Origin: Clostridia bacterium
Lineage (GTDB): Bacteria > Bacillota > Clostridia > Oscillospirales > CAG-272
DNA: 64,000 nt
Assembly (NCBI GenBank): GCA_017466445.1
Contig: JAFTUC010000029.1
Coordinates: forward strand, 62,001 to 126,000
Direction: 5' to 3'
The position numbers and the translations under genes were made by a program. Shown in pieces: positions 1 through 10,096 of the stretch (positions are counted from its first letter, which is position 1; each line of letters begins with the position of its first letter). The notes beneath the pieces are model-generated. The model worked only from the letters and a program-made list of their open reading frames with translations, had not been told where the DNA came from and searched no databases.

Positions 1-275
1 AAGCCACCGCCGTATCCGCCGTATCCGCCCGCACCTGCAGCAGGGTCGAATGCGTCGTGACCGTACGCGTCGTATTTAGCTCGCCTTTCTTTATCGGAGA
101 GTACCGAATACGCCTCGTTTACTTCCTTGAACTTTACCTCTGCCTCGGGATCGCCCGAGTTCATATCGGGATGGTATTTCTTCGCAAGCGAACGGTAGGC
201 TTTTTTTATAGTTTCATCGTCTGCGCCCTTATCTACACCGAGCACTTCGTAATAATCGCGCTTTGCGTCGGCCAT
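1..275 (-). CDS. dnaJ: DnaJ (Hsp40) co-chaperone, N-terminal part only
   Basis: The gene runs off the left edge of the window, so only the first 91 codons are present. They encode a J domain starting [13 protein letters not shown], with the HPD tripeptide that stimulates DnaK ATPase (in KKYHPDMN), followed by the start of a Gly/Tyr-rich linker (GGYGG repeats). DnaJ delivers unfolded substrates to DnaK in the cytoplasm. It is the last visible gene of the hrcA-grpE-dnaK-dnaJ operon and lies about 100 bases behind dnaK. The start ATG is preceded by an AAGGAGAAC-like ribosome binding site. The zinc-finger and C-terminal domains cannot be checked. Confidence 0.95.
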   Translation of the reverse strand, partial: MADAKRDYYEVLGVDKGADDETIKKAYRSLAKKYHPDMNSGDPEAEVKFKEVNEAYSVLSDKERRAKYDAYGHDAFDPAAGAGGYGGYGGG

Positions 276-313
276 AAACCGTAGTTCTCCTTTTTCTTAA
301 TAATCGCACCTAT

Positions 314-340
314 GGGGAAGGCAGAATTTCTGCCTTCCCC
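314..340 (-). promoter_or_regulatory. Hairpin between dnaK and dnaJ
   Basis: A perfect inverted repeat, GGGGAAGGCAGAA with its complement, forms a 13-bp stem with almost no loop in the dnaK-dnaJ gap. No T-run follows it on the minus strand, so it is more likely an mRNA-processing, stabilising or attenuating hairpin than a full terminator. This is inference from position and sequence only. Confidence 0.5.
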
Positions 341-376
341 GATATGGTTTTATTTTCCGTATGCCTTTAAATCCTC

Positions 377-2227
<1,851 letters not shown>

Positions 2228-2290
2228 TTATCCTCCGAAATTAAATGTTTTCTTGATATATATTTATTATATTATTGGCACACTTTATGC

Positions 2291-2845
2291 TTAATTTGCC
2301 ACCTTGACCATGGCGTATCTTATTATTTTATCGCCGCGGCGGTAGCCCTTACGGAATACCTCTATGATCTCCCCTTCTCCGTACGTGTCGTCGTCGATAT
2401 GCATAACTGCGTTATGCACGTTAGGATCAAAGATCTTCGTTTCGATCTCGGTAACGCCCATCTTCTCAAAGACCTCGGACGCCTGAGTGAGTATCATTTT
2501 GACTCCCTCTGCGAGCTTTTCTCCCTCGCTGAAGTTTCTTGCCATCTCGAAATTGTCGATTATCGGGAGGAGCTGCTCTATGACATCCGCATAAGAATCG
2601 GCATAGATCTGCTCCTTTTCCTTCTGACTGCGACGTCTGAAGTTATCGTACTCGGCGGCAAGTCTTAAGTACTTATCCTTTTCGGCGGCAAGCGCCTCGG
2701 CAAGCGATGCGTTCTCCTCCTTCAGCGCGGCGATCTCTTTTTTTGATTTCTTATCGCCCTTATGGCATTTTTCCTCTCCGCCGCACTCTGCCGCGCACTC
2801 CTCGTTTTCCTCGGGCGCTGCTTTCATCTTATTTTCTTCAATCAT
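2291..2845 (-). CDS. grpE: Nucleotide exchange factor GrpE
   Basis: The protein has 184 residues: an acidic, Glu/Lys-rich N-terminus, a long coiled coil (about residues 40-85) containing the family signature YDNFRRRSQKEKE, and a C-terminal beta domain ending with YRRGDKIIRYAMVKVAN. GrpE releases ADP from DnaK. I start it at the ATG 21 codons into a longer open frame because GGTGAAGGAGAAAAG precedes it. This start overlaps the end of hrcA by 8 bases, indicating translational coupling. Confidence 0.95.
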   Translation of the reverse strand: MIEENKMKAAPEENEECAAECGGEEKCHKGDKKSKKEIAALKEENASLAEALAAEKDKYLRLAAEYDNFRRRSQKEKEQIYADSYADVIEQLLPIIDNFEMARNFSEGEKLAEGVKMILTQASEVFEKMGVTEIETKIFDPNVHNAVMHIDDDTYGEGEIIEVFRKGYRRGDKIIRYAMVKVAN

Positions 2846-3929
2846 TCTTTTCTCCTTCACCTGCGTGATCCTGTGCCTCCGGAAGAAGGTTTCCAAGATC
2901 ATCCGCACCTATATGTTCGGTTATGCTCTGCACGAGCTGATCTACCGTTGATATGACCTTTGAATAATCCATTCTGCAAGGTCCTATTACTCCTATCGCG
3001 CCCACTTTTTTTCCGCCGACCGTGATAGTCTTCATGATAAGCGTGGAGTCGCTCATGGTCTCTACCGAGTTTTCCGAGCCGATGAACACGCTGACTCCGC
3101 TCTCGTCGGTGTTTTCGACGAGTTCGAGAAGCGATTCTCTCTGTTCAAGCGTGCTGAGCACCGATCTCAGCTTATCAACACTCGAATATTCGGGATAACC
3201 AAGCAGTCTGTCGACACCGTCGACTCTTACGTTACCGTTCGAACCCTCGCCGAGCGCCTCGTAGATACACTTGATTATCGGTGTGACGAGCGCCCCGTAC
3301 GGGCCGAGCATATTTTCAAGCTCCATCATCTGCGCAAGCGTGAGCGCATCGAGACGGACATCCACGAGATATTTATTGAGAACGTTCTGAAGTCCTAAAA
3401 GTCCCTCCTCCGTAAGTCTGAAGGGTGACTTGACCGTTTTGGTCTTGACGTTGTTCTGCGGGAGTATCATTATAAGAAGGAAATGATAATCGTCAGCAAA
3501 AAGAATGCTGAACTTCATGACCTTGCTTACCCTGTTTACAGAGCGCACCGATATTGCGGGATAGTTCGTGAGCGATGCCATAAGACGTCCCGCCGAATCG
3601 ATTATCTTATCGAGCTGCTCCTCTTTATCGCGGAGCATCTCCTGGAGGCTGGTCATTTCGCTTGCCGTAAGATCGTAGCTTTGCATAAGAGTATCGACAT
3701 AAAATCTGTATCCCTGCTCGGACGGTATCCTTCCCGCCGAGGTATGCGGCTGAACGAGATATCCCATCTCGGTAAGCTCAGCCATCTCGTTACGGAGCGT
3801 TGCCGGTGAAAGCGATATTCCGTCAAGCGACGCAAGGAATTTCGATCCTATCGGCTCTCCCGAGGAAATATATTCCTCGATCACCGCTTTGAGAATATTC
3901 TTTTTTCTCTCGCTAAGCATTTCGCTCAT
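2838..3929 (-). CDS. hrcA: Heat-inducible transcription repressor HrcA
   Basis: The 363-residue protein begins with a winged helix-turn-helix (about residues 1-75, including YISSGEPIGS and the LSPATLRNEMAELTEMGYL segment), followed by a GAF-like domain and a C-terminal region ending in IGPCRMDYSKVISTVD. HrcA binds CIRCE operators and represses hrcA-grpE-dnaK-dnaJ, and often groESL, with GroEL as activity partner. It is the first gene of the operon and a perfect CIRCE lies immediately upstream, so autoregulation is strongly indicated. The tail of about 25 charged residues after the last conserved motif is slightly longer than usual. Confidence 0.97.
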   Translation of the reverse strand: MSEMLSERKKNILKAVIEEYISSGEPIGSKFLASLDGISLSPATLRNEMAELTEMGYLVQPHTSAGRIPSEQGYRFYVDTLMQSYDLTASEMTSLQEMLRDKEEQLDKIIDSAGRLMASLTNYPAISVRSVNRVSKVMKFSILFADDYHFLLIMILPQNNVKTKTVKSPFRLTEEGLLGLQNVLNKYLVDVRLDALTLAQMMELENMLGPYGALVTPIIKCIYEALGEGSNGNVRVDGVDRLLGYPEYSSVDKLRSVLSTLEQRESLLELVENTDESGVSVFIGSENSVETMSDSTLIMKTITVGGKKVGAIGVIGPCRMDYSKVISTVDQLVQSITEHIGADDLGNLLPEAQDHAGEGEKND

Positions 3930-3957
3930 ATCATTCGAGCCGTCCTTTTTCTTTTGT

Positions 3958-3984
3958 TTAGCACTCTTTTGTTTTGAGTGCTAA
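3958..3984 (-). promoter_or_regulatory. CIRCE operator (HrcA binding site)
   Basis: The sequence is TTAGCACTC, nine spacer bases, then GAGTGCTAA, which is the canonical CIRCE element without mismatch. It lies 29 bases upstream of the hrcA start, in the 5' untranslated region of the heat-shock operon, where bound HrcA would block transcription. Confidence 0.97.
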
Positions 3985-4018
3985 ATTACGATATAAATTT
4001 ACCATACAACACACTATA

Positions 4019-4049
4019 ATTATAGCACTTTTTGTGAACATTTTGTAAA
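4019..4049 (-). promoter_or_regulatory. Probable sigma-A promoter of the hrcA operon
   Basis: On the minus strand a perfect -10 box TATAAT (4024-4019) lies about 35 bases upstream of CIRCE. The best -35 candidate is TTTACA at 4049-4044 with a long 19-base spacer, so the -35 assignment is uncertain. The position relative to CIRCE fits a CIRCE-controlled promoter. Confidence 0.5.
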
Positions 4050-4144
4050 GATAATTAACATTTTCCCTCGTTTGTTTACTTCTCAAGCACTTAGTCTGCT
4101 CAAAAGCGAGCGTTTTATCGCTTTTCAAGACGAGAAACTCGCAC

Positions 4145-4173
4145 TTGATATTTACGCTGAAGTGTGATATTAT
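4145..4173 (+). promoter_or_regulatory. Probable promoter of the ECF sigma operon
   Basis: TTGATA (4145-4150), a 17-base spacer and TATTAT (4168-4173) form a sigma-A-like promoter. The resulting leader of about 110 bases is strongly A/T-tract rich and contains a GTGTCTT/AAGACAC stem (4243-4274) just before the AAAGGAGAG ribosome binding site. The rest of the 3930-4292 gap holds only the divergent hrcA promoter and CIRCE. Confidence 0.6.
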
Positions 4174-4292
4174 TTATCCAAAGAGATTTTTTTCAATTTT
4201 TTTAATTTTTTTCAAAAAAAGCGAATTTTTTTAAAACAAAAGGTGTCTTTATATACGGAAGCATTTTAAGACACGAAAGGAGAGATACGTAT

Positions 4293-4841
4293 ATGAACGA
4301 GCAAAAGATCGTAGAGCTTCTATTTGAACGACGAGAAGACGTGCTTTCAACGATCGAAGGACTTTACGGCAAGCTATGCCACCATATAGCGATGAACATT
4401 CTTTCAAGCAGTACTGATGCGGAAGAATGTGTAAACGACACCTATATGCGCATATGGAACAGCATACCGCCCGCGCGTCCTCAATCGTTCAAGGCATATC
4501 TGCTAAAAACGGTGAAAAACATCTCATTAAATCGCGCGCGGTACAATTCCGCGCACAAAAGACAAGGAGACTGTGCCGAATATGACGATGCCATAGCGTC
4601 GCAGGGCGAGGACACAGACCGAAACGAGAACAGTCTCGCACTGAAAAGCGAGATCAACAAATTTCTTGAGGAGCTCGACGAGACGTCAAGAATGCTCTTT
4701 GTACGCAGATTTTGGTACGGAGATTCTATTGAATATCTTGCAAGGATATCGGGAATCAATAAAAGCAGCGTACAACGAAACATAAGCAGATCGAGAGACC
4801 GTCTCGAAAAAAGACTTATCGAAGGAGGGCTGGAAAGATGA
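4293..4841 (+). CDS. ECF-type RNA polymerase sigma factor
   Basis: The 182-residue protein has the two-domain layout of group IV sigma factors. A sigma-70 region 2 lies at about residues 15-80 (core DAEECVNDTYMRIWNSIPP, with LKTVKNISLNRAR in region 2.4). A region 4 helix-turn-helix lies at about residues 120-175 (RRFWYGDSIEYLARISGINKS, then VQRNISRSRDRLEKRL). It would redirect RNA polymerase to a dedicated promoter set. Its stop codon overlaps the ATG of the next gene (ATGA), so the two are translationally coupled, the usual arrangement for an ECF sigma and its membrane-bound anti-sigma or effector. The signal sensed cannot be inferred. Confidence 0.9.
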   Translation: MNEQKIVELLFERREDVLSTIEGLYGKLCHHIAMNILSSSTDAEECVNDTYMRIWNSIPPARPQSFKAYLLKTVKNISLNRARYNSAHKRQGDCAEYDDAIASQGEDTDRNENSLALKSEINKFLEELDETSRMLFVRRFWYGDSIEYLARISGINKSSVQRNISRSRDRLEKRLIEGGLER

Positions 4842-6454
4842 GTAAGAAAACGATAGAAAAGCTCCTTAACGAAAACATCGATGACAAATACATACTCGAG
4901 GCATCTGACGCCGAGGCCTTCTTCGCCGAAAGACGGATCGCTATTATAAAAAGGAAGCGTCTTATGCGTATGATCCCGATCATCGCAGCATCCCTTGCTA
5001 TAATAGTCGCTCTTGTTATTGCCGCGGGATCACTGCATCCGAAGGACGGCGATGATAAAAAGAGCGACGGCACCGACGGTCCTTCCAACTCTTACAACGG
5101 CGACGAGGATCCTTTTTATGATGACTGGGGCGAAGAAGGTCCGAGCAACGATCCGAACTACGGTGACGACGATGAAGATGAAGATGACTATGATGATGAT
5201 GATGATGGTTTTGTTTTTGACATCCTTTGGTCAAAGATCAAAAATCTCACCGTGCCGAATTCGAAGGTTCGCGTAAACGGAATATATGCCACTGCCATGA
5301 GCGGCTATGTTTCGTATGCAAATGCCCACACCGTAATATCGGGCGATAACGCTTTCGCGTGTATAAACAACTTTGCCCTGGCAACAGACAGAAGTGATAC
5401 CCAAATACGGATAGAATACACTCAGGCCGGAGAATCTGCGGGTCTTGCCTTCGGAGCATCAAAGGAAAAGTCTTCTACGTCATGGGACATAAAAAACACA
5501 AAATGCTATATAATCCTGATCGAAAGAAACGGACTTCTGAGGCTCGTTGAAAGCGTACCCACTAAAAATGGCACGCAAAGGACCGACGTTGTAGATCCCG
5601 TCATGATAGCCACTTATCCGAATAATAACATCGCTAACCCGGTAAAGGTGGTAATAGAGTTTGACGGCAAGAGCAGCATCCGCATAAACGCAAACGGTAC
5701 TATTCTTGAGGCAAACAACATAGACCCCAAAATGGGCACAGAATTCGGTCTCGTAAATGACGAAGGTCTTGCGGGATTCAAGGATTTTGTATTTGAGGCA
5801 GACGGATACGCGCTCGACATACAAACACGAATGGGACATCAGTGGACTACCGTATCCGACAGTGAATATCACAGCGGCGGAGTTTGGAACGGATACGAGG
5901 GTGTATCCGCAAAAAACCAGAAAAATCTTGCCATAATATCGAATGCCACGGCAAATGGAGCAAGCAAAGTAACTTTCTCTGTTGATATGGCGAACGGCGC
6001 AGACTGGAGAAAAGAAAATTACTCTGTCGATCAGAGATACGGAATAATCGTAAACGTATACAACAACGACGAGATAATGCCTCTTTTCTGGCAGACCGAA
6101 TCGGGTAAGCCCTCGTATTTCCAAATTTATATGAACGGTCACGATAGCATGGTCTATCACGGAAAATGGGGCATCGTTTCCGAGGACTACGCAAATCTCG
6201 GAGACGGATGGGTCGAGATCGACTCACTATATAGCGAAGACTTCGTAAAGAGCGACTTCGAATACGGAAAGTACAACAGTCTTAAGGTCGTATACGACAT
6301 AAAAGAAGGTACTCTTACAAGCTACGTAGACGGCAAAAAGTGCAAGGAGTCTGCTGCTGATGCAGATATCTTTAAAAGATCCGGACATTGGGTAGGAATT
6401 ATTTCCGCGTCGGGCGACGTATATTTCAACAATTTCGTTCTCACGATCGAGTAA
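4838..6454 (+). CDS. One-pass membrane protein with poly-acidic linker and large extracellular domain; putative anti-sigma partner
   Basis: This 538-residue protein is coupled to the ECF sigma gene by a 4-base overlap. A cytoplasmic N-terminus of about 44 residues, where an anti-sigma segment would sit, is followed by one transmembrane helix (about 45-64). Next comes an extremely acidic linker (about 67-124, with long Asp/Glu runs). The large extracellular part (about 128-538) shows repeated beta-rich segments resembling concanavalin/LamG-type folds, for example KVVIEFDGKSSIRINANG and LKVVYDIKEGTLTSYVDGK. No catalytic motif is evident. By context it is probably the sigma-controlling sensor, perhaps binding a surface glycan, but this is inference. 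No zinc-binding anti-sigma motif is visible. Confidence 0.75.
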   Translation: MSKKTIEKLLNENIDDKYILEASDAEAFFAERRIAIIKRKRLMRMIPIIAASLAIIVALVIAAGSLHPKDGDDKKSDGTDGPSNSYNGDEDPFYDDWGEEGPSNDPNYGDDDEDEDDYDDDDDGFVFDILWSKIKNLTVPNSKVRVNGIYATAMSGYVSYANAHTVISGDNAFACINNFALATDRSDTQIRIEYTQAGESAGLAFGASKEKSSTSWDIKNTKCYIILIERNGLLRLVESVPTKNGTQRTDVVDPVMIATYPNNNIANPVKVVIEFDGKSSIRINANGTILEANNIDPKMGTEFGLVNDEGLAGFKDFVFEADGYALDIQTRMGHQWTTVSDSEYHSGGVWNGYEGVSAKNQKNLAIISNATANGASKVTFSVDMANGADWRKENYSVDQRYGIIVNVYNNDEIMPLFWQTESGKPSYFQIYMNGHDSMVYHGKWGIVSEDYANLGDGWVEIDSLYSEDFVKSDFEYGKYNSLKVVYDIKEGTLTSYVDGKKCKESAADADIFKRSGHWVGIISASGDVYFNNFVLTIE

Positions 6455-6462
6455 AACAGCTT

Positions 6463-6498
6463 AAAAAGGAGCAAAATCACCGATTTTGCTCCTTTTTT
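6463..6498 (+). terminator. Rho-independent terminator of the sigma operon
   Basis: The stem AAAAAGGAGCAAAATC pairs with GATTTTGCTCCTTTTTT around a three-base loop and ends in a T-run, eight bases behind the stop codon. Confidence 0.9.
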
Positions 6499-6539
6499 CG
6501 AGTGTATATCCGTAAATACTACAAAAATTTAAAAAGCTG

Positions 6540-6568
6540 TTGACAAAGTGTAAATACTGTGATAAAAT
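6540..6568 (+). promoter_or_regulatory. Sigma-A promoter for the glycine riboswitch/symporter transcript
   Basis: A consensus TTGACA (6540-6545), a 17-base spacer and TAAAAT (6563-6568) lie about 50 bases upstream of the glycine aptamer, placing the aptamer entirely within the leader RNA. Confidence 0.85.
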
Positions 6569-6619
6569 AATGCCAATCGATGAAGCTTTCAGGATTTTTT
6601 GGAAACTGAAGGTGGAGAA

Positions 6620-6703
6620 GCTTTGGAGAATCCCGACCGATCGGGTGCCGAAGGTGCAAAGAGCGTATATACGCTCCGAATCTCTCAGGCAAAAGGACAG
6701 AGC
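6620..6703 (+). ncRNA. Glycine riboswitch aptamer (gcvT type)
   Basis: The conserved core elements are present in order: GGAGAATCCC, then GGTGCCGAAGGTGCAA, a closed stem (GAGCGTATATACGCTC), and the hallmark CTCTCAGGCAAAAGGACAGAG. The P1 stem pairs GCTTTG (6620-6625) with CAGAGC (6698-6703). Only one complete aptamer is visible, so this is a singlet form rather than the common tandem. It controls the amino-acid symporter gene downstream, a well-known partner of this RNA class. Confidence 0.95.
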
Positions 6704-6741
6704 GGTATATATTTTTATGCCTAAACGGTCTATTTTTTCTC

Positions 6742-6780
6742 AAAGCTGCCTCATATCGGTAGCTTTATTTTTTTATTTAT
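6742..6780 (+). terminator. Expression-platform terminator of the glycine riboswitch
   Basis: AAAGCTGCC and GGTAGCTTT form a 9-bp stem (one G-U pair) followed by ATTTTTTTATTTATTT, 16 bases before the start codon. Located between aptamer and gene, it is the likely transcription-termination switch. Whether glycine turns the gene on or off cannot be settled by eye. Confidence 0.75.
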
Positions 6781-6795
6781 TTCAAGGAGGCTTGT

Positions 6796-8241
6796 ATGCA
6801 AGCGATCACAGATTTTCTTCTTCCAATAGTCCAGACGATCAATGCGTATCTCTCGGACTACATACTCATCGTCCTTCTTATCGGCGTAGGTCTTTTCTAC
6901 ACGATCAGGACGAAATTCATTCAGATCCGTTGCTTTGGTGAGGGCATGAGAAGGGTCTTCGGAGGAATTTCCCTCAGAGGTGGAAAGAACAAGAGCGGTC
7001 TTTCCTCATTCCAGGCTCTTGCGACCGCAATTGCCGCTCAGGTAGGTACGGGCAACATCGTAGGTGCCTGCGGTGCGATCCTTATCGGAGGTCCCGGTGC
7101 TATCTTCTGGATGTGGATAATCGCATTCTTCGGTATGGCTACCATCTACGCCGAGGCGGTTCTCGCTCAGGAAACGAGAATAGTCAGCGAGGACGGAACC
7201 GTTCTCGGAGGTCCCGTTTACTATATTCGCAAAGCTTTTACCGGAAAATTCGGTAAGTTCCTCGCGGCATTCTTTGCCATAGCGCTCATTCTTGCGCTCG
7301 GATTCATGGGTACGATGGTTCAGTCCAACTCGATTTCCGAATCTGTAAGCAGCGCATTCCACATTCCCCAGTGGGTAATCGGACTCGTGCTTGCCGCTAT
7401 TTGCGCGTTCATCTTCATCGGCGGTATTCAGCGTATCGCATCGGTTGCCGAAAAGATCGTTCCCATAATGGCAGTCGTTTATCTCCTTGTAGGTGTAGTT
7501 ATTCTCTGCATCAATATCAAGCAGATCCCTGCTACCTTTGGTATGATCTTCAAATACGCATTCCAGCCTCAGGCTCTCATAGGTGGAGGAATCGGAGCCG
7601 CACTTAAATCGGCTATCAGCCAGGGTGCAAAGAGAGGTCTCTTCTCTAACGAGGCAGGTATGGGTTCTACTCCTCACGCTCACGCTCAGGCTAACGTAGA
7701 AACTCCCCACGATCAGGGTGTTGTCGCTATGATCGGCGTATTTATCGACACCTTCGTAGTTCTCACCATAACTGCACTCGTCGTCATATCCACCGTTTAC
7801 ACCGAGGGCGGACTCCTTTCCGGACTCACCGGCAGCGCGTACACCGCAGCGACTGCGGGTGAAGCCGCTATCGTTTCCAAGGCAGGACTTATGCAGACCG
7901 CAGTCGGAACCGCATTCGGAAATATGACCGTGGGCAACATAATCATAGCCATCTGTCTTACCTTCTTTGCGTTCACCACGATTATCGGATGGAACTTCTT
8001 CGGCAAGCAGAACGTTCAGTATCTCTTCGGAAAGAAGGCAACCGTAGTATATTCGGTTCTCGCCATTGCCTTCATCTTTATCGGATCGCTCTTCCCCAAC
8101 GATCTTGTTTGGGAGCTTGCCGACATGTTCAACAACATAATGGTAATCCCCAACGTAATCGCGCTCTTCCTGCTCTCCACTATCGTTGTAGCCGCAACGA
8201 AGGCACGCAAGAAGCGCGTCAAGAAAAACAAGGACAAATAA
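6796..8241 (+). CDS. Sodium:alanine/glycine symporter (AGCS family)
   Basis: The 481-residue integral membrane protein has the AGCS layout of about ten transmembrane helices. It contains family motifs such as GVGLFYTIRTKFIQIR near the N-terminus, ALATAIAAQVGTGNIVGACGAI for substrate and sodium binding, and KRGLFSNEAGMGSTPHAHA. These carriers import small neutral amino acids with Na+. The upstream glycine riboswitch indicates that glycine, possibly with alanine, is a physiological substrate. An AAGGAGG ribosome binding site lies five bases before the ATG. The C-terminus ends in a short Lys/Arg-rich cytoplasmic tail. Confidence 0.95.
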   Translation: MQAITDFLLPIVQTINAYLSDYILIVLLIGVGLFYTIRTKFIQIRCFGEGMRRVFGGISLRGGKNKSGLSSFQALATAIAAQVGTGNIVGACGAILIGGPGAIFWMWIIAFFGMATIYAEAVLAQETRIVSEDGTVLGGPVYYIRKAFTGKFGKFLAAFFAIALILALGFMGTMVQSNSISESVSSAFHIPQWVIGLVLAAICAFIFIGGIQRIASVAEKIVPIMAVVYLLVGVVILCINIKQIPATFGMIFKYAFQPQALIGGGIGAALKSAISQGAKRGLFSNEAGMGSTPHAHAQANVETPHDQGVVAMIGVFIDTFVVLTITALVVISTVYTEGGLLSGLTGSAYTAATAGEAAIVSKAGLMQTAVGTAFGNMTVGNIIIAICLTFFAFTTIIGWNFFGKQNVQYLFGKKATVVYSVLAIAFIFIGSLFPNDLVWELADMFNNIMVIPNVIALFLLSTIVVAATKARKKRVKKNKDK

Positions 8242-8254
8242 TATCTTACAAAGC

Positions 8255-8288
8255 AAAAAGCAGACCGATCGTCGATCGGTCTGCTTTT
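8255..8288 (+). terminator. Terminator behind the symporter gene (possibly bidirectional)
   Basis: AAAAGCAGACCGATC and GATCGGTCTGCTTTT form a 15-bp stem with a three-base loop between two convergent genes. A-runs and T-runs on both sides would allow termination in both directions. Confidence 0.85.
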
Positions 8289-8293
8289 GTATC

Positions 8294-9859
8294 TCAGCAA
8301 ACGTAGGGTGAAACATACGTAGGAGAATGATTTTTATTTGAGATCACGATAGGTGTATCAGCCCTAAAGCGCACCACAAATCCTGTATCCTTGGGGAATT
8401 TGCTTTTATTAAGCATTTCCCACAAATCATAGAAGGACTCGCTTTCTTTCACCTCTTCCCCATCCAATCTGATCTTTTTAAATGCTCCCGGAGGAATAAT
8501 GACGCTTGCACCGGCAGGAGCGGGGCTTCCGTTTTCAAATTTTATATCCACAATCACCTTGACGTTCGAAACCGTGAAATTAACAAACGAGAAGGTGAGG
8601 TCTTCCTCAAGTGCAGTAGAAAGCTCGGTGAACACCCATACCTTTGACCCTGACGTGGCACGTCCCTCGGTAAATCTTCTTTCAAGCTCAGACTTTGCTT
8701 CCGGCTTTGCAAAGTACGGAAGAGTCAGCGTACGCTCCGGGCCTCCCGTAATTATTTCCTCAACTCCGGCGTCTCGCATGAGGAACTCAGTTCCTTTTTT
8801 ATGGGTCGAAAAGGAGATAAATGCCGCTCCTTCCGATGCAGGAAGCAGGCAGACCTTCGGAGCGATCGCTCTGTACCCTGCGATCTCGGGACCCGCATAT
8901 CCGCACTGGAATCCGTGATGCGGTATCTGCAAGATATCCGATCTTATACTGTCGCCGTATCTTTCGACGAGATCTATCGTATAAAACGCGGCGTCCGCAC
9001 CCCAAAATATCGACTGACCGGCGATCTCCATACGGATAACGAGCGAGGTGGAGTTTATATTGAAGGTACGGTAGATAGTATCGTCAAGGCTTGCGATGAC
9101 TCTGCAAACCGCATCTCCGATAACGTAGGTCTGCCCCGTGTGAGGCATATAGGCGGCAAGTCCGTGCTCCTTTATGAGCTCGTACGCGCGAAGCATATAT
9201 TCCTTCGTGGATTTCGGATTCTTGCGACGGTAATCCTTGTTCATAAGATCGGGGAAATGCTCTGTATCGTCAAGAGCGGGGAAATTGAGCATGACCTTTT
9301 CAATATTAACTTCACTTGCAAAAAGCTCCATAAAGGTAAGGAAGCATCCGAGATGGTCGTTATGCGGATGAGTCAGTATCCAAGCCGCTACCGTTGGCTT
9401 TTTATTACCCGACGATCTTTTAAGAAGCTCGTAAAGCTTACGGGCATCAGGCTCAAAATCCTGTCCGCCGTCTATAAGGATAAACCTTCCGTCCGAAAGT
9501 CGGACAGCGTAGGACATTCCGTAGTCCTCAAGTGAAAGCTGGGTTATCTGCATCTGCACAGTATTTTCGCCCGCGACGTCCGAAAACGAGAAATATTCGG
9601 AGACAGATTCGGTAACTACGGTAAGCTCACGTATAGCAGAATAATAGTTGATGAAAGCGCCCTCGCTTTCCTTTTTCAGTGCCGCAAAGCGGTTTCCTGC
9701 GAAATCATTGCGCTCACAAAGAGTATATCCATCGGAAACAAAAAGCTCCACGTACTCTTCAAAGCGTTCGGGCGACACGTTCTTAACAACTACGCCGTGT
9801 GAATTTTCATTGATCTGATTATCGATATAATTTACTTCTCCAAAAGCCGGAATTTTCAT
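8294..9859 (-). CDS. Metallo-beta-lactamase-fold hydrolase with an unusual N-terminal domain
   Basis: The protein has 521 residues. The catalytic domain (about 105-420) carries the metal-binding motif THPHNDHLG (H164, H166, D168, H169) after LIDGGQDF, and a later HHGFQ. This resembles ComEC-type MBL hydrolases and related secreted nucleases or hydrolases. The first 100 residues form an alpha/beta region seemingly unrelated to the core, and about 90 C-terminal residues look like a beta-sandwich. No signal peptide is present, so it is probably cytoplasmic. I chose the ATG preceded by GGAGG and a promoter, 49 codons inside a longer frame. The substrate is unknown. Confidence 0.8.
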   Translation of the reverse strand: MKIPAFGEVNYIDNQINENSHGVVVKNVSPERFEEYVELFVSDGYTLCERNDFAGNRFAALKKESEGAFINYYSAIRELTVVTESVSEYFSFSDVAGENTVQMQITQLSLEDYGMSYAVRLSDGRFILIDGGQDFEPDARKLYELLKRSSGNKKPTVAAWILTHPHNDHLGCFLTFMELFASEVNIEKVMLNFPALDDTEHFPDLMNKDYRRKNPKSTKEYMLRAYELIKEHGLAAYMPHTGQTYVIGDAVCRVIASLDDTIYRTFNINSTSLVIRMEIAGQSIFWGADAAFYTIDLVERYGDSIRSDILQIPHHGFQCGYAGPEIAGYRAIAPKVCLLPASEGAAFISFSTHKKGTEFLMRDAGVEEIITGGPERTLTLPYFAKPEAKSELERRFTEGRATSGSKVWVFTELSTALEEDLTFSFVNFTVSNVKVIVDIKFENGSPAPAGASVIIPPGAFKKIRLDGEEVKESESFYDLWEMLNKSKFPKDTGFVVRFRADTPIVISNKNHSPTYVSPYVC

Positions 9860-9883
9860 ACGGACCTCCAATTTGTTTTTTTC

Positions 9884-9912
9884 AGTATAACACAGGATTT
9901 TTGATTTTTCAA
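9884..9912 (-). promoter_or_regulatory. Promoter of the MBL-fold hydrolase gene
   Basis: On the minus strand TTGAAA (9912-9907), a 17-base spacer and TATACT (9889-9884) lie 25 bases upstream of the chosen ATG, supporting the shorter start of that gene. Confidence 0.7.
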
Positions 9913-9945
9913 GTACTTTTAGATTTTTTGGCATCTCAGCAGCAA

Positions 9946-10090
9946 AGAGTCTGAACTCAAATTTGCGCCGTTTATTCACCGTTTTTGCTTGTTTTTCCCG
10001 GCGCAAATCATCAAATGCTTCGCATTTGAGGGAGTTAGCTCATAAAGTTCTGTAAATAACAAACAGCACGGCTTTACCGTGCTATTTGTT
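9946..10090. repeat. 145-bp tandem repeat, copy 1 (distal to tmRNA)
   Basis: This copy is near-identical to positions 10097-10241 (offset 151 bases, three substitutions noticed). Each copy contains a GCGCC/GGCGC stem around a T-rich loop, a nearly perfect AAATGC-TTC-GCATTT hairpin, and an AACAAA(C/T)AGCACGG/CCGTGCTATTTGTT terminator-like hairpin. On the minus strand its edge reads GAGTTCAGACTCT, resembling the T-arm of the adjacent tmRNA. No coding function is seen. Confidence 0.9.
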
Positions 10091-10096
10091 TTAGGG

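Noticed and set aside
7006-8316. A 436-codon open frame opposite the symporter gene
   Set aside because: It mirrors the symporter's codons, shows low-complexity charged sequence and lacks regulatory signals.
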